43,750 bases of DNA, taken from assembly GCA_014382705.1 (NCBI GenBank), contig JACNJE010000098.1, forward strand, positions 1 through 43,750, given 5' to 3'. The notes beneath the pieces were generated by a model, which ran no database searches, was not told the origin of the DNA, and saw nothing but the letters and a program-made list of their open reading frames with translations. Positions within the stretch are counted from its first letter, which is position 1, and each line of letters starts with the position of its first letter. Positions 32,935 through 42,063 of the stretch are shown piece after piece. The DNA is from Verrucomicrobiota bacterium. GTDB taxonomy: Bacteria; Verrucomicrobiota; Verrucomicrobiia; Limisphaerales; UBA1096. A program made the position numbers and the translations under genes.

Positions 32935-35853
32935 GTGGCCAAGGGGTTTATAAAAATAGCCGGGGCAAGGGAGCATAATCTCAAGAACCTGACGCTTGAG
33001 ATTCCGCGTGACAAACTGGTGGTGATCACCGGGCCAAGCGGCTCTGGGAAATCGTCGCTGGCGTTCGACACGCTGTTCGCCGAGGGGCAGCGCAAATATG
33101 TCGAGACGCTCTCATCGTACGCGCGGCAGTTTCTCGACCAACTGCAGAAGCCGGACATCGACCACATCGAGGGACTCTCGCCGGCGATCGCCATCGAGCA
33201 GCGTTCCTCCGGTGGCAACCCACGTTCCACCATCGCCACCACGACCGAGATTTACGATTATCTGCGCCTGCTCTTTGCCAACGTTGGCCAAGCGCACTGC
33301 CCGGAGAGCGGCGAGCCGATCTCTCGCCTGAGCACGAGCGACATCATCGAGCAACTGCTCGCCCTGCCGGAGGAGACGCGTGTGATGCTGCTCGCGCCGG
33401 TGGTTGAGCAACAGAAGGGCGAGTTTCGCGACGTGCTGGAAAAACTGGCGCGCGAAGGCTTCGTCCGGGCGCGCATCGACGGCGAGCTGGCGGAGCTGGA
33501 GGCCAACTCCCGTTTCAAGCTCGATCCAAAAAAAGCGCACTCGATCGAGGTCGTGGTCGACCGGCTCGTCATCAGCGACAAGGCGCGCGGCCGCTTGGCC
33601 GACTCGGTCGAGACTTGCCTGAAGTGGGGCGAGGGCAAACTCATTGCGCTGCACCAGACGCCCGATCTCGACCGCTCGCAATGGCGCGAGAGCCGGCTGT
33701 CGAACCGGCTCACCAGCCCGGCCACCGGCAAGAGCTACGAGCCGATGACGCCGAGGCATTTTTCGTTCAACTCGCCGTACGGCGCCTGCCCGGCCTGCTC
33801 CGGGCTTGGCCAGCGGCCGGTGTTCGACGAGGGACTGATGGTCGGCGACCCGGAAAAGTCGCTCGAACAGGGCGTCATTCTGCCGTGGACGAAGGGCGGC
33901 GCGCGGATGGTCGCCCACTACAATGGGCTGCTGAAAAATCTGGCACGGCATTATGGCGCTGACTTGGCCAAGCCGTATCGCCGCTTGGCCAAGCGCTTCA
34001 AGGAGGTGCTGTTCCACGGCTCGGGCGACGAGGTGATCGAGTTTCAATTTACGCGCAGCGGCAAGCAAACGACAACGGCCAAGCCGTTCGACGGTATCCT
34101 GGCCAACCTCACCCGGCTGTACGACGAGACAAGCAGCGAGACGACGCGGCGGCGGCTCCGGGCGTTCATGAGCCCGCAGCGGTGCGAGACGTGCGGGGGC
34201 CAGCGGCTCCGCGAAGTGGTGCTGGCCGTGACGCTGCGCAGCGCGAACCAAGCCGGGGGCGAGCGGCGCTTCGGCGGCTTGTCGATCATGGACGTCTGCC
34301 AACTGTCGATCGACGAGGCGGTGCGTTTTTTTGGAGGGCTGGAACTGGACGAGCTGGGCACAAAAATCGCTGCCGACGTGGTGCGCGAGATCACTTCGCG
34401 GCTCGGTTTTTTGCGGGACGTCGGGCTGGGCTACCTGACACTCAACCGCACGAGCGGCACGCTCAGCGGCGGCGAGGCGCAGCGCATCCGCCTGGCCACG
34501 CAAATCGGCGCGGGGCTGGTGGGCGTGCTGTACATCCTCGACGAGCCGAGCATTGGCCTGCACGCGCGCGACAACGAGCAGTTGCTCGCCACACTCGAGG
34601 GCCTGCGCGACTTGGGCAACACGGTGCTGGTGGTCGAGCACGACGAGGAGACGATCCGCCGGGCCGATCATGTCATCGACATGGGGCCGGGCGCCGGCCT
34701 GCACGGCGGCGAGGTGGTGGCGGCTGGGCCGCTGGACCGGGTGCTTGCCCACAAGCAATCGCTGACGTCGAAATATCTGTGCGGCGACTACAAGATCGAA
34801 GTGCCGGCCCGGCGCGTCGGCCCGAATGTCGTTCGCGGTTTTCTCGAGGTCATCGGCGCGTCAGAGAATAATTTACGCGATGTCCATTTGAAAATCCCGC
34901 TGGGGACGTTCACCTGCGTGACCGGCGTCAGCGGCTCGGGCAAAAGCACGCTGATCGACGATGTGCTGCGGCGGGCGTTGTTCCGCAAGTTTTACAACTC
35001 GAAGGACAGGCCCGGCGCGTTCAAGGCGCTGCGCGGGGAGGAGGCGCTGGGCCGGGTGATTGTCGTCGACCAGTCGCCGATCGGCCGCACGCCGCGCAGC
35101 AACCCGGCGACGTACACCGGCATCTTCAACCAGATCCGCGACCTGTTCGCCGGATTGCCGGCGTCGAAGATTCGCGGCTACGGCGCGAGCCGGTTCAGCT
35201 TCAACGTCAAGGGGGGCCGGTGCGAGAAATGCCAGGGCGGCGGCGTGCTGAAGATCGAGATGAATTTCCTGCCGCCGGTGTACGTGGCGTGCGAGTCGTG
35301 CAGCGGCCGGCGTTACAACCGCGAAACACTCGAGATCCATTACAAGGGCCGCAACATCGCCGACGTGCTCGACATGACCGTCGACGAGGCGATGACGTTC
35401 TTTCGCGCGTTTCCCAAGATTTGCGACCCGTGCGCGACCCTCTCCGACGTGGGCCTCGGCTACCTCAAGCTGGGCCAGCAGGGCACGACGCTGAGCGGCG
35501 GCGAGGCCCAGCGCGTGAAGCTGGCCACCGAACTGACCAAGCAGTCGCGCGACCACGCGCTGTTCATCCTCGACGAGCCGACGACCGGGCTGCACTTCCA
35601 CGACGTCGCCCGGCTGCTCGACGTGCTGACCCGGCTGCGCGACGCGAACAACACGCTGGTGGTTATCGAGCACAACATGGACGTCATCAAGTCGGCCGAT
35701 TGGGTGATTGATTTGGGGCCGGAAGGGGGCGACCATGGCGGCCGGATCGTGGCGGAGGGACCGCCCGAGCGGATCGCCGCCGCGCCCGGCAGCCACACCG
35801 GCCGTTTTCTCGCCGGGGCGCTTGGCATGGATCATTTGATGAAGAAACCGTGA
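32935..35853 (+). CDS. uvrA: UvrABC system protein A
   Basis: DNA-damage recognition ATPase of nucleotide excision repair. 972 residues from a GTG start; no in-frame ATG precedes it. Two ABC ATPase halves: Walker [11 protein letters not shown] (about 33-42) and signature [12 protein letters not shown], then [10 protein letters not shown] and [12 protein letters not shown] with Walker [13 protein letters not shown]. Zinc-binding cysteine pairs are CPACSGLG...CETCGGQR in the first half and [10 protein letters not shown]...CESCSGRR in the second. Length is typical. The TPR gene begins 5 bases after the stop (or overlaps it as GTGA if the GTG at 35850 is used). Three iterated palindromes fall in the first third; none in the second half. 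Confidence 0.98.
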   Translation: MAKGFIKIAGAREHNLKNLTLEIPRDKLVVITGPSGSGKSSLAFDTLFAEGQRKYVETLSSYARQFLDQLQKPDIDHIEGLSPAIAIEQRSSGGNPRSTIATTTEIYDYLRLLFANVGQAHCPESGEPISRLSTSDIIEQLLALPEETRVMLLAPVVEQQKGEFRDVLEKLAREGFVRARIDGELAELEANSRFKLDPKKAHSIEVVVDRLVISDKARGRLADSVETCLKWGEGKLIALHQTPDLDRSQWRESRLSNRLTSPATGKSYEPMTPRHFSFNSPYGACPACSGLGQRPVFDEGLMVGDPEKSLEQGVILPWTKGGARMVAHYNGLLKNLARHYGADLAKPYRRLAKRFKEVLFHGSGDEVIEFQFTRSGKQTTTAKPFDGILANLTRLYDETSSETTRRRLRAFMSPQRCETCGGQRLREVVLAVTLRSANQAGGERRFGGLSIMDVCQLSIDEAVRFFGGLELDELGTKIAADVVREITSRLGFLRDVGLGYLTLNRTSGTLSGGEAQRIRLATQIGAGLVGVLYILDEPSIGLHARDNEQLLATLEGLRDLGNTVLVVEHDEETIRRADHVIDMGPGAGLHGGEVVAAGPLDRVLAHKQSLTSKYLCGDYKIEVPARRVGPNVVRGFLEVIGASENNLRDVHLKIPLGTFTCVTGVSGSGKSTLIDDVLRRALFRKFYNSKDRPGAFKALRGEEALGRVIVVDQSPIGRTPRSNPATYTGIFNQIRDLFAGLPASKIRGYGASRFSFNVKGGRCEKCQGGGVLKIEMNFLPPVYVACESCSGRRYNRETLEIHYKGRNIADVLDMTVDEAMTFFRAFPKICDPCATLSDVGLGYLKLGQQGTTLSGGEAQRVKLATELTKQSRDHALFILDEPTTGLHFHDVARLLDVLTRLRDANNTLVVIEHNMDVIKSADWVIDLGPEGGDHGGRIVAEGPPERIAAAPGSHTGRFLAGALGMDHLMKKP

Positions 35854-35858
35854 GCCGA

Positions 35859-38525
35859 ATGGCGCTGATAAAATGGAACTGGGTTTTTGCGCTGGCGCTG
35901 GCCGTGCCGGCGGCGCTTGGCCAAGCGGTCGATCCGAAGGACCAAGCCCGGGCCAAGCTGGCGTTCGACGTGGCCAAGCGATACTTCCGGGACGGCATGT
36001 TTGCCACGGCGGTCGGGCGACTGGACGCCTTTGGCAAGGCGCATCCCGGCTCGATGCATCTTGCCGAGGCGGTGCTGCTGGAGGGGCAGGCCCGGTTTCA
36101 GCTTGGCCAATTCGAGGCGGTGGCAACGGATCTGTCGGCTGGGCTGTCCGGGGCCGGGGCGTGGACGGATCGTTACCTGTTCTGGATCGGCGAGGCGCAG
36201 TTCGCGCTGGGCCGATTCGGGGAGGCGGCGGCCCGTTACGGCCAGTTGATCGAAAAACATCCGGGGTCGGAGCGGGCCTTGACGGCGGCGCTTGGCCAAG
36301 CGCAGTCACTCCACAAGCTGGGTAGTTTGAAGGCGTGCATCGCCGCGCTCGAGCCGGCGGACGGGCCGTTCCAGCGCGCGGCCAGCGCGCGGCCGGGCGA
36401 TCCGTTAATCGTCGACGGACGGCTGCTGCTGGCCAATGCCTACTTCGAGCTGGGCGAACTGGGGGCGGCACGGCTGCTCCTCGAGAATCTGCCCGGCACC
36501 GGCCTGTCGCCGGAGCGGTTCTGGCAGAAGCACCACATGCTGGCCTCGGTGTACCTTGGCGAAGCCACCCTGAACCGCGCGTTGAGCAGCGCGACCAACC
36601 TGGTGCAACTGGCCAAGGGCATCGCCAACCCGGTGTATGCTGCGAGGTCGGTCGATTTTCACGGCGACGTCCTGCGGCGCATGAGCCAGCCAGACGATGC
36701 CGTCGTCCTGTACGAGCGGAATCTAGCCACCAACGTCCCGCCCGACTGGCGCCGGTCGGCGCTGTTGAAAATTGTCGATCTTTACGTCGAGGAAAACCGG
36801 CTGACCAACGCGGTGCAGCGGTTGCAGCGCCTATTCATCCGTCACCCCGGCGATCCGGCGACCGGGCTGGCGCACCTCACGCTGGGCGAGCTGCGGCTGC
36901 GCCAGTTTTACGGGTTGCCGGACGCGAGCCGCCTCCAGTCCACCAACCTGCTCAGCGAGGCGCTGGGCCATTTTGACGTCATCCTGCAGGGCGGCACCGA
37001 GCCGGATCTGATGGGCAAATCGTGGCTCGGGCGCGGCTGGGCGCTTTGGGAATGGGGCCGCCTTTCCGGCAAGGGATTTCAGTTGAGCCTCGCGCAGCAG
37101 GCCTACTCGAACGCCGTCAACCGGCTGCCGCGGTCGCGGGAACAGGCGATCGCGCAGTTCAAGGTGGCCGACTGCCTGTTCCACCAGGCGGATCATGCCG
37201 AGGCGGCTACCAAGTATTGGGCGGCAATCGGCATCGCCACCAACACGGTCGGGTTCAATAACCAACTCGTGGACCAGGCGCTGTACCAGATCGTGCGCAG
37301 CGGTGTCGAGCAGCAGGACTTGCCCAGCGCCAGCCGGGCCGTGGGCCACCTCATCGACTGGTTCCCGGACAGATTTTACAGCGACCGCGCCCTGCTGATC
37401 TACGGGCAGGCACTCAACCGGGAGGGCAGGGCGTCCGAGTCGCGCACCGTGCTGGCCTCATTCGCCAAGATGTTCCCCAACTCCACCCTGTTGCCCGAGG
37501 CGCAATTGGCGGTCGCCCGGACGCACGTGATGGATGGCAGCTGGGTGTCGTCGATCCTCGAGTACGACCGCTGGGTGACCAACTATTCGGCGCACCCGGC
37601 GCTGCCGCAGGCGGAGTTCGACCGCGCCTGGCTGAACCACCAGGCTGGCAACCCGGCGCGCGCCTTCCAGCTGTTCACCAATTACGTGGTGCGTTTCCCG
37701 ACACACCCGCTCGCGCCGGTGGCGCAAAGATGGATCGCCGACCGCCAGTTTCAGTCCGGCAAATTCGCCGAGGCCGAGCACGGCTACCGCCGCCTGTTCG
37801 AGAACACCAACCTGCTGGCCAACGCCCGCGCCATGGAGTGGGAGGCGCGGCTCAGTGCCGGGCGCGCCGCCTTTTTTCGGCAGGAACACGCCGCCGCCGA
37901 GCGGCTATTGGCCTCGGTGGTCAATGCCACCAACGCGCCCGCCGCCGACCAGGCGCGTGCGGAGTTTTACCTGGGCGACGTGGCCGCCGACCAGACCGCA
38001 CGCACCCCCACCAACCTGCTCGACGCGCTGCCGCATTATCAGCGCGTAGCGAACGAGTTCACCGGCAGCCCGCTGCATTCCTTGGCATGGGGCCGCGTCG
38101 GCGATTGCCATCTGCAGTTGACCAACCTCGTCACGGCGGCCGAGGCGTACCGGGTCGTGGTTGGGCAGTTGGGCACCGACGTGGCCACACGCAGCCAGGC
38201 CGGCCTCGGGCTGGCACGCGTGCTTGATGAGCAGGCCAAGGCTGCCGCCGACACGGCGGAGCGCGATAAACTGCTGCAACAGTCCCTCGACCAATGCATG
38301 AACATTGTCTTTGGCGGCAACCTCCGCTCCGCCAGCGAGAAGATGGATCCGTTTTGGGTGAAGGAGGCCGGCCTGATGGCCGGGCGCTTGGCCAAGCGGC
38401 TCGGGCGCGCGGAGGAGGAACGCAACGTTTACTCGCGCCTGGCCAGCGAGCTGCCCGGCATGCCGCTTTGGAAGGCCAAGCTCGACGCCCTCGAGGCCAA
38501 GCCGGGTGCGCCCGAGAACCGGTGA
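35859..38525 (+). CDS. large secreted TPR-repeat protein
   Basis: 888 residues from ATG 35859; a GTG at 35850 overlapping the uvrA stop is possible. A signal peptide (NWVFALALAVPAALGQA, cleavage near residue 22) precedes many TPR-like helix pairs across the whole length, for example AKRYFRDGMFATAVGRLDAF, then RYGQLIEKHPGSERAL, DFHGDVLRRMSQPDDAVVLY, ANYLEAR-type units and RFPTHPLAPVAQRWIADRQF. Such repeat arrays resemble YbgF/BamD-type periplasmic scaffolds, but no partner is identifiable. Its stop overlaps the start of the dihydropteroate-synthase-like gene (TGATG), so it is the middle of a uvrA-TPR-pterin operon. Several iterated palindromes encode LGQA or RLAKR, one at the signal-peptide end. 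Confidence 0.8.
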   Translation: MALIKWNWVFALALAVPAALGQAVDPKDQARAKLAFDVAKRYFRDGMFATAVGRLDAFGKAHPGSMHLAEAVLLEGQARFQLGQFEAVATDLSAGLSGAGAWTDRYLFWIGEAQFALGRFGEAAARYGQLIEKHPGSERALTAALGQAQSLHKLGSLKACIAALEPADGPFQRAASARPGDPLIVDGRLLLANAYFELGELGAARLLLENLPGTGLSPERFWQKHHMLASVYLGEATLNRALSSATNLVQLAKGIANPVYAARSVDFHGDVLRRMSQPDDAVVLYERNLATNVPPDWRRSALLKIVDLYVEENRLTNAVQRLQRLFIRHPGDPATGLAHLTLGELRLRQFYGLPDASRLQSTNLLSEALGHFDVILQGGTEPDLMGKSWLGRGWALWEWGRLSGKGFQLSLAQQAYSNAVNRLPRSREQAIAQFKVADCLFHQADHAEAATKYWAAIGIATNTVGFNNQLVDQALYQIVRSGVEQQDLPSASRAVGHLIDWFPDRFYSDRALLIYGQALNREGRASESRTVLASFAKMFPNSTLLPEAQLAVARTHVMDGSWVSSILEYDRWVTNYSAHPALPQAEFDRAWLNHQAGNPARAFQLFTNYVVRFPTHPLAPVAQRWIADRQFQSGKFAEAEHGYRRLFENTNLLANARAMEWEARLSAGRAAFFRQEHAAAERLLASVVNATNAPAADQARAEFYLGDVAADQTARTPTNLLDALPHYQRVANEFTGSPLHSLAWGRVGDCHLQLTNLVTAAEAYRVVVGQLGTDVATRSQAGLGLARVLDEQAKAAADTAERDKLLQQSLDQCMNIVFGGNLRSASEKMDPFWVKEAGLMAGRLAKRLGRAEEERNVYSRLASELPGMPLWKAKLDALEAKPGAPENR

Positions 38526-39412
38526 TGCTGGGCCTGACCGACTTGGCGGCCATCGCCGCGGAACACGCCGCCGACCTTGAGGCCGAGGTACGCCCGTTCG
38601 ACATCGCCGGGCGGATCAACGTTCCCTCCGCCCAACCGGCGATCATGGGGGTGATCAACCTGTCGGCTGATTCGTGGTACCGCGAAAGCATCCGCACCAC
38701 CGTCGAGTCGGCCGTCGAGCGAGGCCTCGAGCTGCGCGAGCAGGGGGCCGACATCATCGACATCGGCGCGGAATCGACGCTTGGCCAAGCGCAGCGGGTC
38801 GCCGCCGCCGAGCAGCAGCAACAGCTCCTGCCGGTGGTCGAGCAACTCACCGCCGGGGGCGTCACTGTCTCCGCCGAGACGTACAACGCCGACGTGGCCA
38901 AGGCCTGTCTCGAGGCCGGGGCCAAGGTGCTGAACCTCACCGGCACCGCCGACAGCGAGGCCATTTATCGGCTCGCCGCCGAACACGATGCCGCGGTGAT
39001 CATCTGCTACGTCGCCGGAGACCATGTCCGCGACGTCGGTGACATCCCGCTCGACGACGATCCCATCCCGCGCATGGCCGACTACTTCGCGCGCGAGATC
39101 GAGACCGCTGCACGGTGCGGCTTGGCCAACGGCTTCGTCGATCCGGGGCTGGGCTTTTACTACCGCAACCTGCGGGACAGCTCGGTGCGGATACGCCACC
39201 AGATGAAAACCTTCCTGAACGCCTTCCGCCTTCGCACACTGGGCTGGCCGGTCTGCAACGCCCTGCCACACGCCGTCGAATGCTTTGGAGAGGAGGTGCG
39301 CTGCGCCGAGCCGTTTTTCTCCGTGCTCGCCGCGCTCGGCAAAACCGACCTGTTCCGCACACACGAGGTCCCCCGCATCCGCGCCGTGCTCCAGACGCTT
39401 GGCACTTACTGA
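38525..39412 (+). CDS. dihydropteroate-synthase-like protein
   Basis: 295 residues from ATG 38525, which overlaps the preceding stop (TGATG); the longer track ORF is a shadow upstream. MGVINLSADSWY (41-52) and GADIIDIGAEST (74-85) match the pterin-binding blocks of FolP, and FVDPGLGFYYRNL the DPGIGF block. The C-terminal third differs: the SRK.F segment with the catalytic lysine is replaced by LRTLGWPVCNALPHAVECF. It probably keeps the pterin-binding barrel but may not make dihydropteroate; related non-canonical DHPS proteins occur in C1 and corrinoid metabolism. An iterated palindrome encodes TLGQAQR next to the GAEST motif. Confidence 0.76.
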   Translation: MLGLTDLAAIAAEHAADLEAEVRPFDIAGRINVPSAQPAIMGVINLSADSWYRESIRTTVESAVERGLELREQGADIIDIGAESTLGQAQRVAAAEQQQQLLPVVEQLTAGGVTVSAETYNADVAKACLEAGAKVLNLTGTADSEAIYRLAAEHDAAVIICYVAGDHVRDVGDIPLDDDPIPRMADYFAREIETAARCGLANGFVDPGLGFYYRNLRDSSVRIRHQMKTFLNAFRLRTLGWPVCNALPHAVECFGEEVRCAEPFFSVLAALGKTDLFRTHEVPRIRAVLQTLGTY

Positions 39413-39462
39413 GCCGGGGGCAAGCGGCCAAAGCTCTAGAATCCCCACCCTGAAAATCATGT

Positions 39463-39523
39463 AAATCAGCGTTCATCTGCGTCTTTGATAGTCGTTCATT
39501 GGGACGCAGATGAACGCTGATTT
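39463..39523. repeat. perfect 21-base inverted repeat, GCAGAT-type copy 3
   Basis: AAATCAGCGTTCATCTGCGTC (39463-39483) is the exact reverse complement of 39503-39523, with a 19-base loop. It shares the CGCAGAT core with the elements at 11042 and 24062 and, like them, lies between convergent genes (the pterin-type gene and the metalloprotease gene). It also marks the edge of the AT-rich island. Confidence 0.88.
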
Positions 39524-39551
39524 TGCGGATTACAATGATCGCCATATTTTG

Positions 39552-40796
39552 TTATTTACCAAATAGTTTAGCGAGTCTTGTTCTCCAAGTTTGCAATATT
39601 GGCTTTGTTGAATTTTGTTTATCAAAAAAAGGAGGCTCAACGTTGATTGCGAATTTGTACTTACAAGTTGGGCATATGGCGGTCTGTTCATTGGATTTAT
39701 TCGACAGGCTGATTTCAGTCCCGTCTGCTGGGCATGTCACGACAGAGTATGCTTCTGCTGATGGAGGAGGGAAGCGGTCTTGGTTTTTTGATAAGCGGTG
39801 ACAAATGTATTTTGTATGCTGGATAAAGGCATTTGCCTCGTCACGAATGGGCTTTAATTCATTGGCCATCCGATTAATTTCTTGTTGTTTCTGCATGCTT
39901 TGTAAAAACCTCAATGCAGGATCAGGTACATTGTCTTCTGCAATAGCTACAGCTTTCTTCTGGAGCATATTCAAGCTCTCATGACTCGACTCTAAGAAAG
40001 AGTTGAGTGTCTTGAGAAATGCATGATGTGTATAGACCGCGTGTTTGTTAAGTTCTGCCAAGGTGAGTTGAATCCTTGAGTTGATGGTATAAAATTCTGA
40101 AACTGATTCGTGTATTGCCTCTTTACGGTGATGTCGTATGTCGTAGTGGTGTCCGTATCTAGCATCACAAGTCTGAATCGCTTTTTCTGCTTCTGCGTTT
40201 AGCCCTTGCAACGCATCCGATTCGGAAATATTTCGCATCCTACAAACGAGGCGATATACAAACGCAAATTGGTTTCGATTTAGATAGCCACATGCAGTTG
40301 TTTTCGTGATCGTGCGGGTTCCGTTATCAATTGGTTCATATCGAATATTTGTAGTCTTGCAACCGTTCAACATGAGCTTCCCTAGTCCGAGAAAAACGGT
40401 AGTGATGTCAGTAAGAATCTCGTTTTCCATATCTATGGGAAGTTTGATATGTTTTACTTGGAGCCATTTATGGCAAACCTCGTGACACACAACGGCGATA
40501 AGAGCATCGGAAGAATCCATAAAGTCTGGATCGATAGTGATGAATACATCCGTACCACCTGTGGAGAGATCAATTTGACCCCCAACTTTTTCTTTTTGCT
40601 TCGCAACGGAAACGATAAACGTAAAACCGTGTAATCCTATGAATTGGGCAATGTCTTTAGCTAGACTCTGTATGGACAAATGATTGTGAGTACGAGCAAT
40701 TAACGGAGGCATGACGCGGTAATTCACATTGGCACCAGTCCTTTGCTCTAGAAGTATTAGCTTCTCAACGAAGGCTTTAGCAAATTGGTCAGACAT
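39552..40796 (-). CDS. HEXXH zinc-metalloprotease-like protein with C-terminal zinc ribbon
   Basis: Start set at ATG 40796 (MSDQFAKAFVEKL), giving 414 residues without a signal peptide. The motif AVVCHEVCHKWLQ supplies the HEXXH zinc-binding helix (His105, Glu106, His109); a downstream acidic helix DMENEILTDITTVFLGLG (about 122-139) is placed like the third ligand of gluzincins. Near the C-terminus VTCPADGTEI...ICPTCKYKF looks like a zinc ribbon. The middle is helical and may be coiled coil. No close family is recognised. Codon usage and AT content are unlike all neighbours. It may be a defence, toxin or regulatory protease, but nothing in the context decides it. Confidence 0.65.
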   Translation of the reverse strand: MSDQFAKAFVEKLILLEQRTGANVNYRVMPPLIARTHNHLSIQSLAKDIAQFIGLHGFTFIVSVAKQKEKVGGQIDLSTGGTDVFITIDPDFMDSSDALIAVVCHEVCHKWLQVKHIKLPIDMENEILTDITTVFLGLGKLMLNGCKTTNIRYEPIDNGTRTITKTTACGYLNRNQFAFVYRLVCRMRNISESDALQGLNAEAEKAIQTCDARYGHHYDIRHHRKEAIHESVSEFYTINSRIQLTLAELNKHAVYTHHAFLKTLNSFLESSHESLNMLQKKAVAIAEDNVPDPALRFLQSMQKQQEINRMANELKPIRDEANAFIQHTKYICHRLSKNQDRFPPPSAEAYSVVTCPADGTEISLSNKSNEQTAICPTCKYKFAINVEPPFFDKQNSTKPILQTWRTRLAKLFGK

Positions 40797-40935
40797 AAAA
40801 ACTAGGGGGCAAGATGTGTGTGCGAAGCCACTTTGCACGAGGTCTTAATCAAGAGCTAACATAAAGAAAGGGGCTGAAGTCGTAAGGGAGCTTAGTCCGA
40901 GCAATTCGCCCAATGTGATAGTTGGTTTACCACTA

Positions 40936-42051
40936 TTACGGCACGCCGGTGGGAAAGGTGTGGGTTAGCGGGGTGGCCAGCTTGACGCCGTGCGCATCCT
41001 GCAGCTCGAACGCCGCCTGTTTCACGGCGTTACGGGCGTTGATGATCTCGTGCTCGGCCGTGAGGTTGTACAGCAGGCGCCACGTCACGGCATGGTCGCC
41101 GTTCTCGATCAGCCGGGAGACGCCCTCCCGGTCGGGGTTGATGGCGGCGGTGAGTTTGCAGGCCGTCTTCCAGACGTCGAGCAGATACGCCTCCGCTGTG
41201 GCTGCGCCGGTGTCGTAACCGATGTTGAACTCGACAAAGTCGTAGATTCCCTTGCGGGAGTCGCTGGTGAGGATCTCGACCTGCCGGTTCAACAGCAGTG
41301 AGTTGGGGATGGTGATGTTGTGGTTGCGGATGAGATCGCGCAGCAGCGTCAGCGTGGTGCGGGTCTCGAGCACGATCGCGAGGATGTTTTCGTCCGGGAT
41401 GCGGATGACGTCTCCCCGCTCGACGTTGCCGTTGCTGATCACGATGATGCCGCTGATGAAATCCTTCAGCCAGTAGTCCTTCGTCGTGAAGACCAGCACG
41501 GCCAACGCCCCGAGAAAACTGGTTGTCTGCAGCCAGCTTTCGAGTCTCCAGATGTTCAGGAAGATCAGTCCCGAGACGATCCCGAGCACCAGCAGCGCGA
41601 TCAGTCTCAGGTTGTTCGACGTGTACGACTCGATGTAGATGGCCGTGCCCTCGACCTCCCGTTTGCGGCCGTATTTCTTGAGGATCAGTGAGTGGGTGAA
41701 TTGCCAGATGAGATACGTCAACAACACCAGCAGCCCGGTGTGGCTGATGTTGGAGCCGAGCTGGAACCGGAAGGCCACGGCCAGCAGGTAAGTCAGGAAA
41801 AGAATTGCGTTCAAAATCCTTAACAACCGGAGCTGGGACGGCGCCGCGCCGACGGTCTGCACGCTCAAGTGGCTGATGAGTTGTCTGCCAAAAAACAGGA
41901 TCAGCAGGTTGATGGTGAACGTGACGTAATGGATCGGCTCGAGTGTGGTGAAGTATCCCAGCAACCCCTCCAGCAGGGAGTCGGATTCTTTAATCGAATC
42001 GACGACGTTGCGAGCCGTGTTTGCGGAGGCAACAATGTTGGTTTCCTCCAT
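40936..42051 (-). CDS. MscS-family mechanosensitive channel
   Basis: 371 residues, no signal peptide. Five hydrophobic segments are visible (about 43-62, 77-96, 105-125, 146-167, 175-190); the last, TSFLGALAVLVFTTKDYWLKDFISG, leads into the MscS pore helix and beta domain. NGNVERGDVIRI and ITIPNSLLLNRQVEILT are conserved beta-domain blocks, and the C-terminal part is a mixed alpha/beta vestibule-like domain. It should release solutes upon membrane tension. It lies 12 bases after the carbohydrate-binding gene on the same strand and may share its transcript. It is free of iterated palindromes, although its composition is high-GC like the rest. Confidence 0.9.
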   Translation of the reverse strand: MEETNIVASANTARNVVDSIKESDSLLEGLLGYFTTLEPIHYVTFTINLLILFFGRQLISHLSVQTVGAAPSQLRLLRILNAILFLTYLLAVAFRFQLGSNISHTGLLVLLTYLIWQFTHSLILKKYGRKREVEGTAIYIESYTSNNLRLIALLVLGIVSGLIFLNIWRLESWLQTTSFLGALAVLVFTTKDYWLKDFISGIIVISNGNVERGDVIRIPDENILAIVLETRTTLTLLRDLIRNHNITIPNSLLLNRQVEILTSDSRKGIYDFVEFNIGYDTGAATAEAYLLDVWKTACKLTAAINPDREGVSRLIENGDHAVTWRLLYNLTAEHEIINARNAVKQAAFELQDAHGVKLATPLTHTFPTGVP

Positions 42052-42063
42052 GATCGGTAACGG

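Larger units (their letters stand above)
39440..40935. other. AT-rich island, probable horizontally acquired segment
   Basis: Base composition changes sharply here: long A/T-rich runs appear and codons ending in A or T become common, whereas both flanks are about two-thirds G+C. The segment has no iterated palindrome (none between 39130 and 42683). One gene, the metalloprotease, occupies most of it. A 21-base inverted repeat marks the left side. I see no integrase, transposase or tRNA, so the means of entry is unknown. The right boundary near 40935 is approximate. Confidence 0.6.

Noticed and set aside
33112-34758. 548-residue ORF on the minus strand inside uvrA
   Set aside because: Antisense shadow of uvrA; no recognisable motif.
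34873-36471. 532-residue minus-strand ORF across the uvrA/TPR junction
   Set aside because: It spans two well-supported genes of the opposite strand and is rich in Arg, Pro and Ala, as expected for a shadow.
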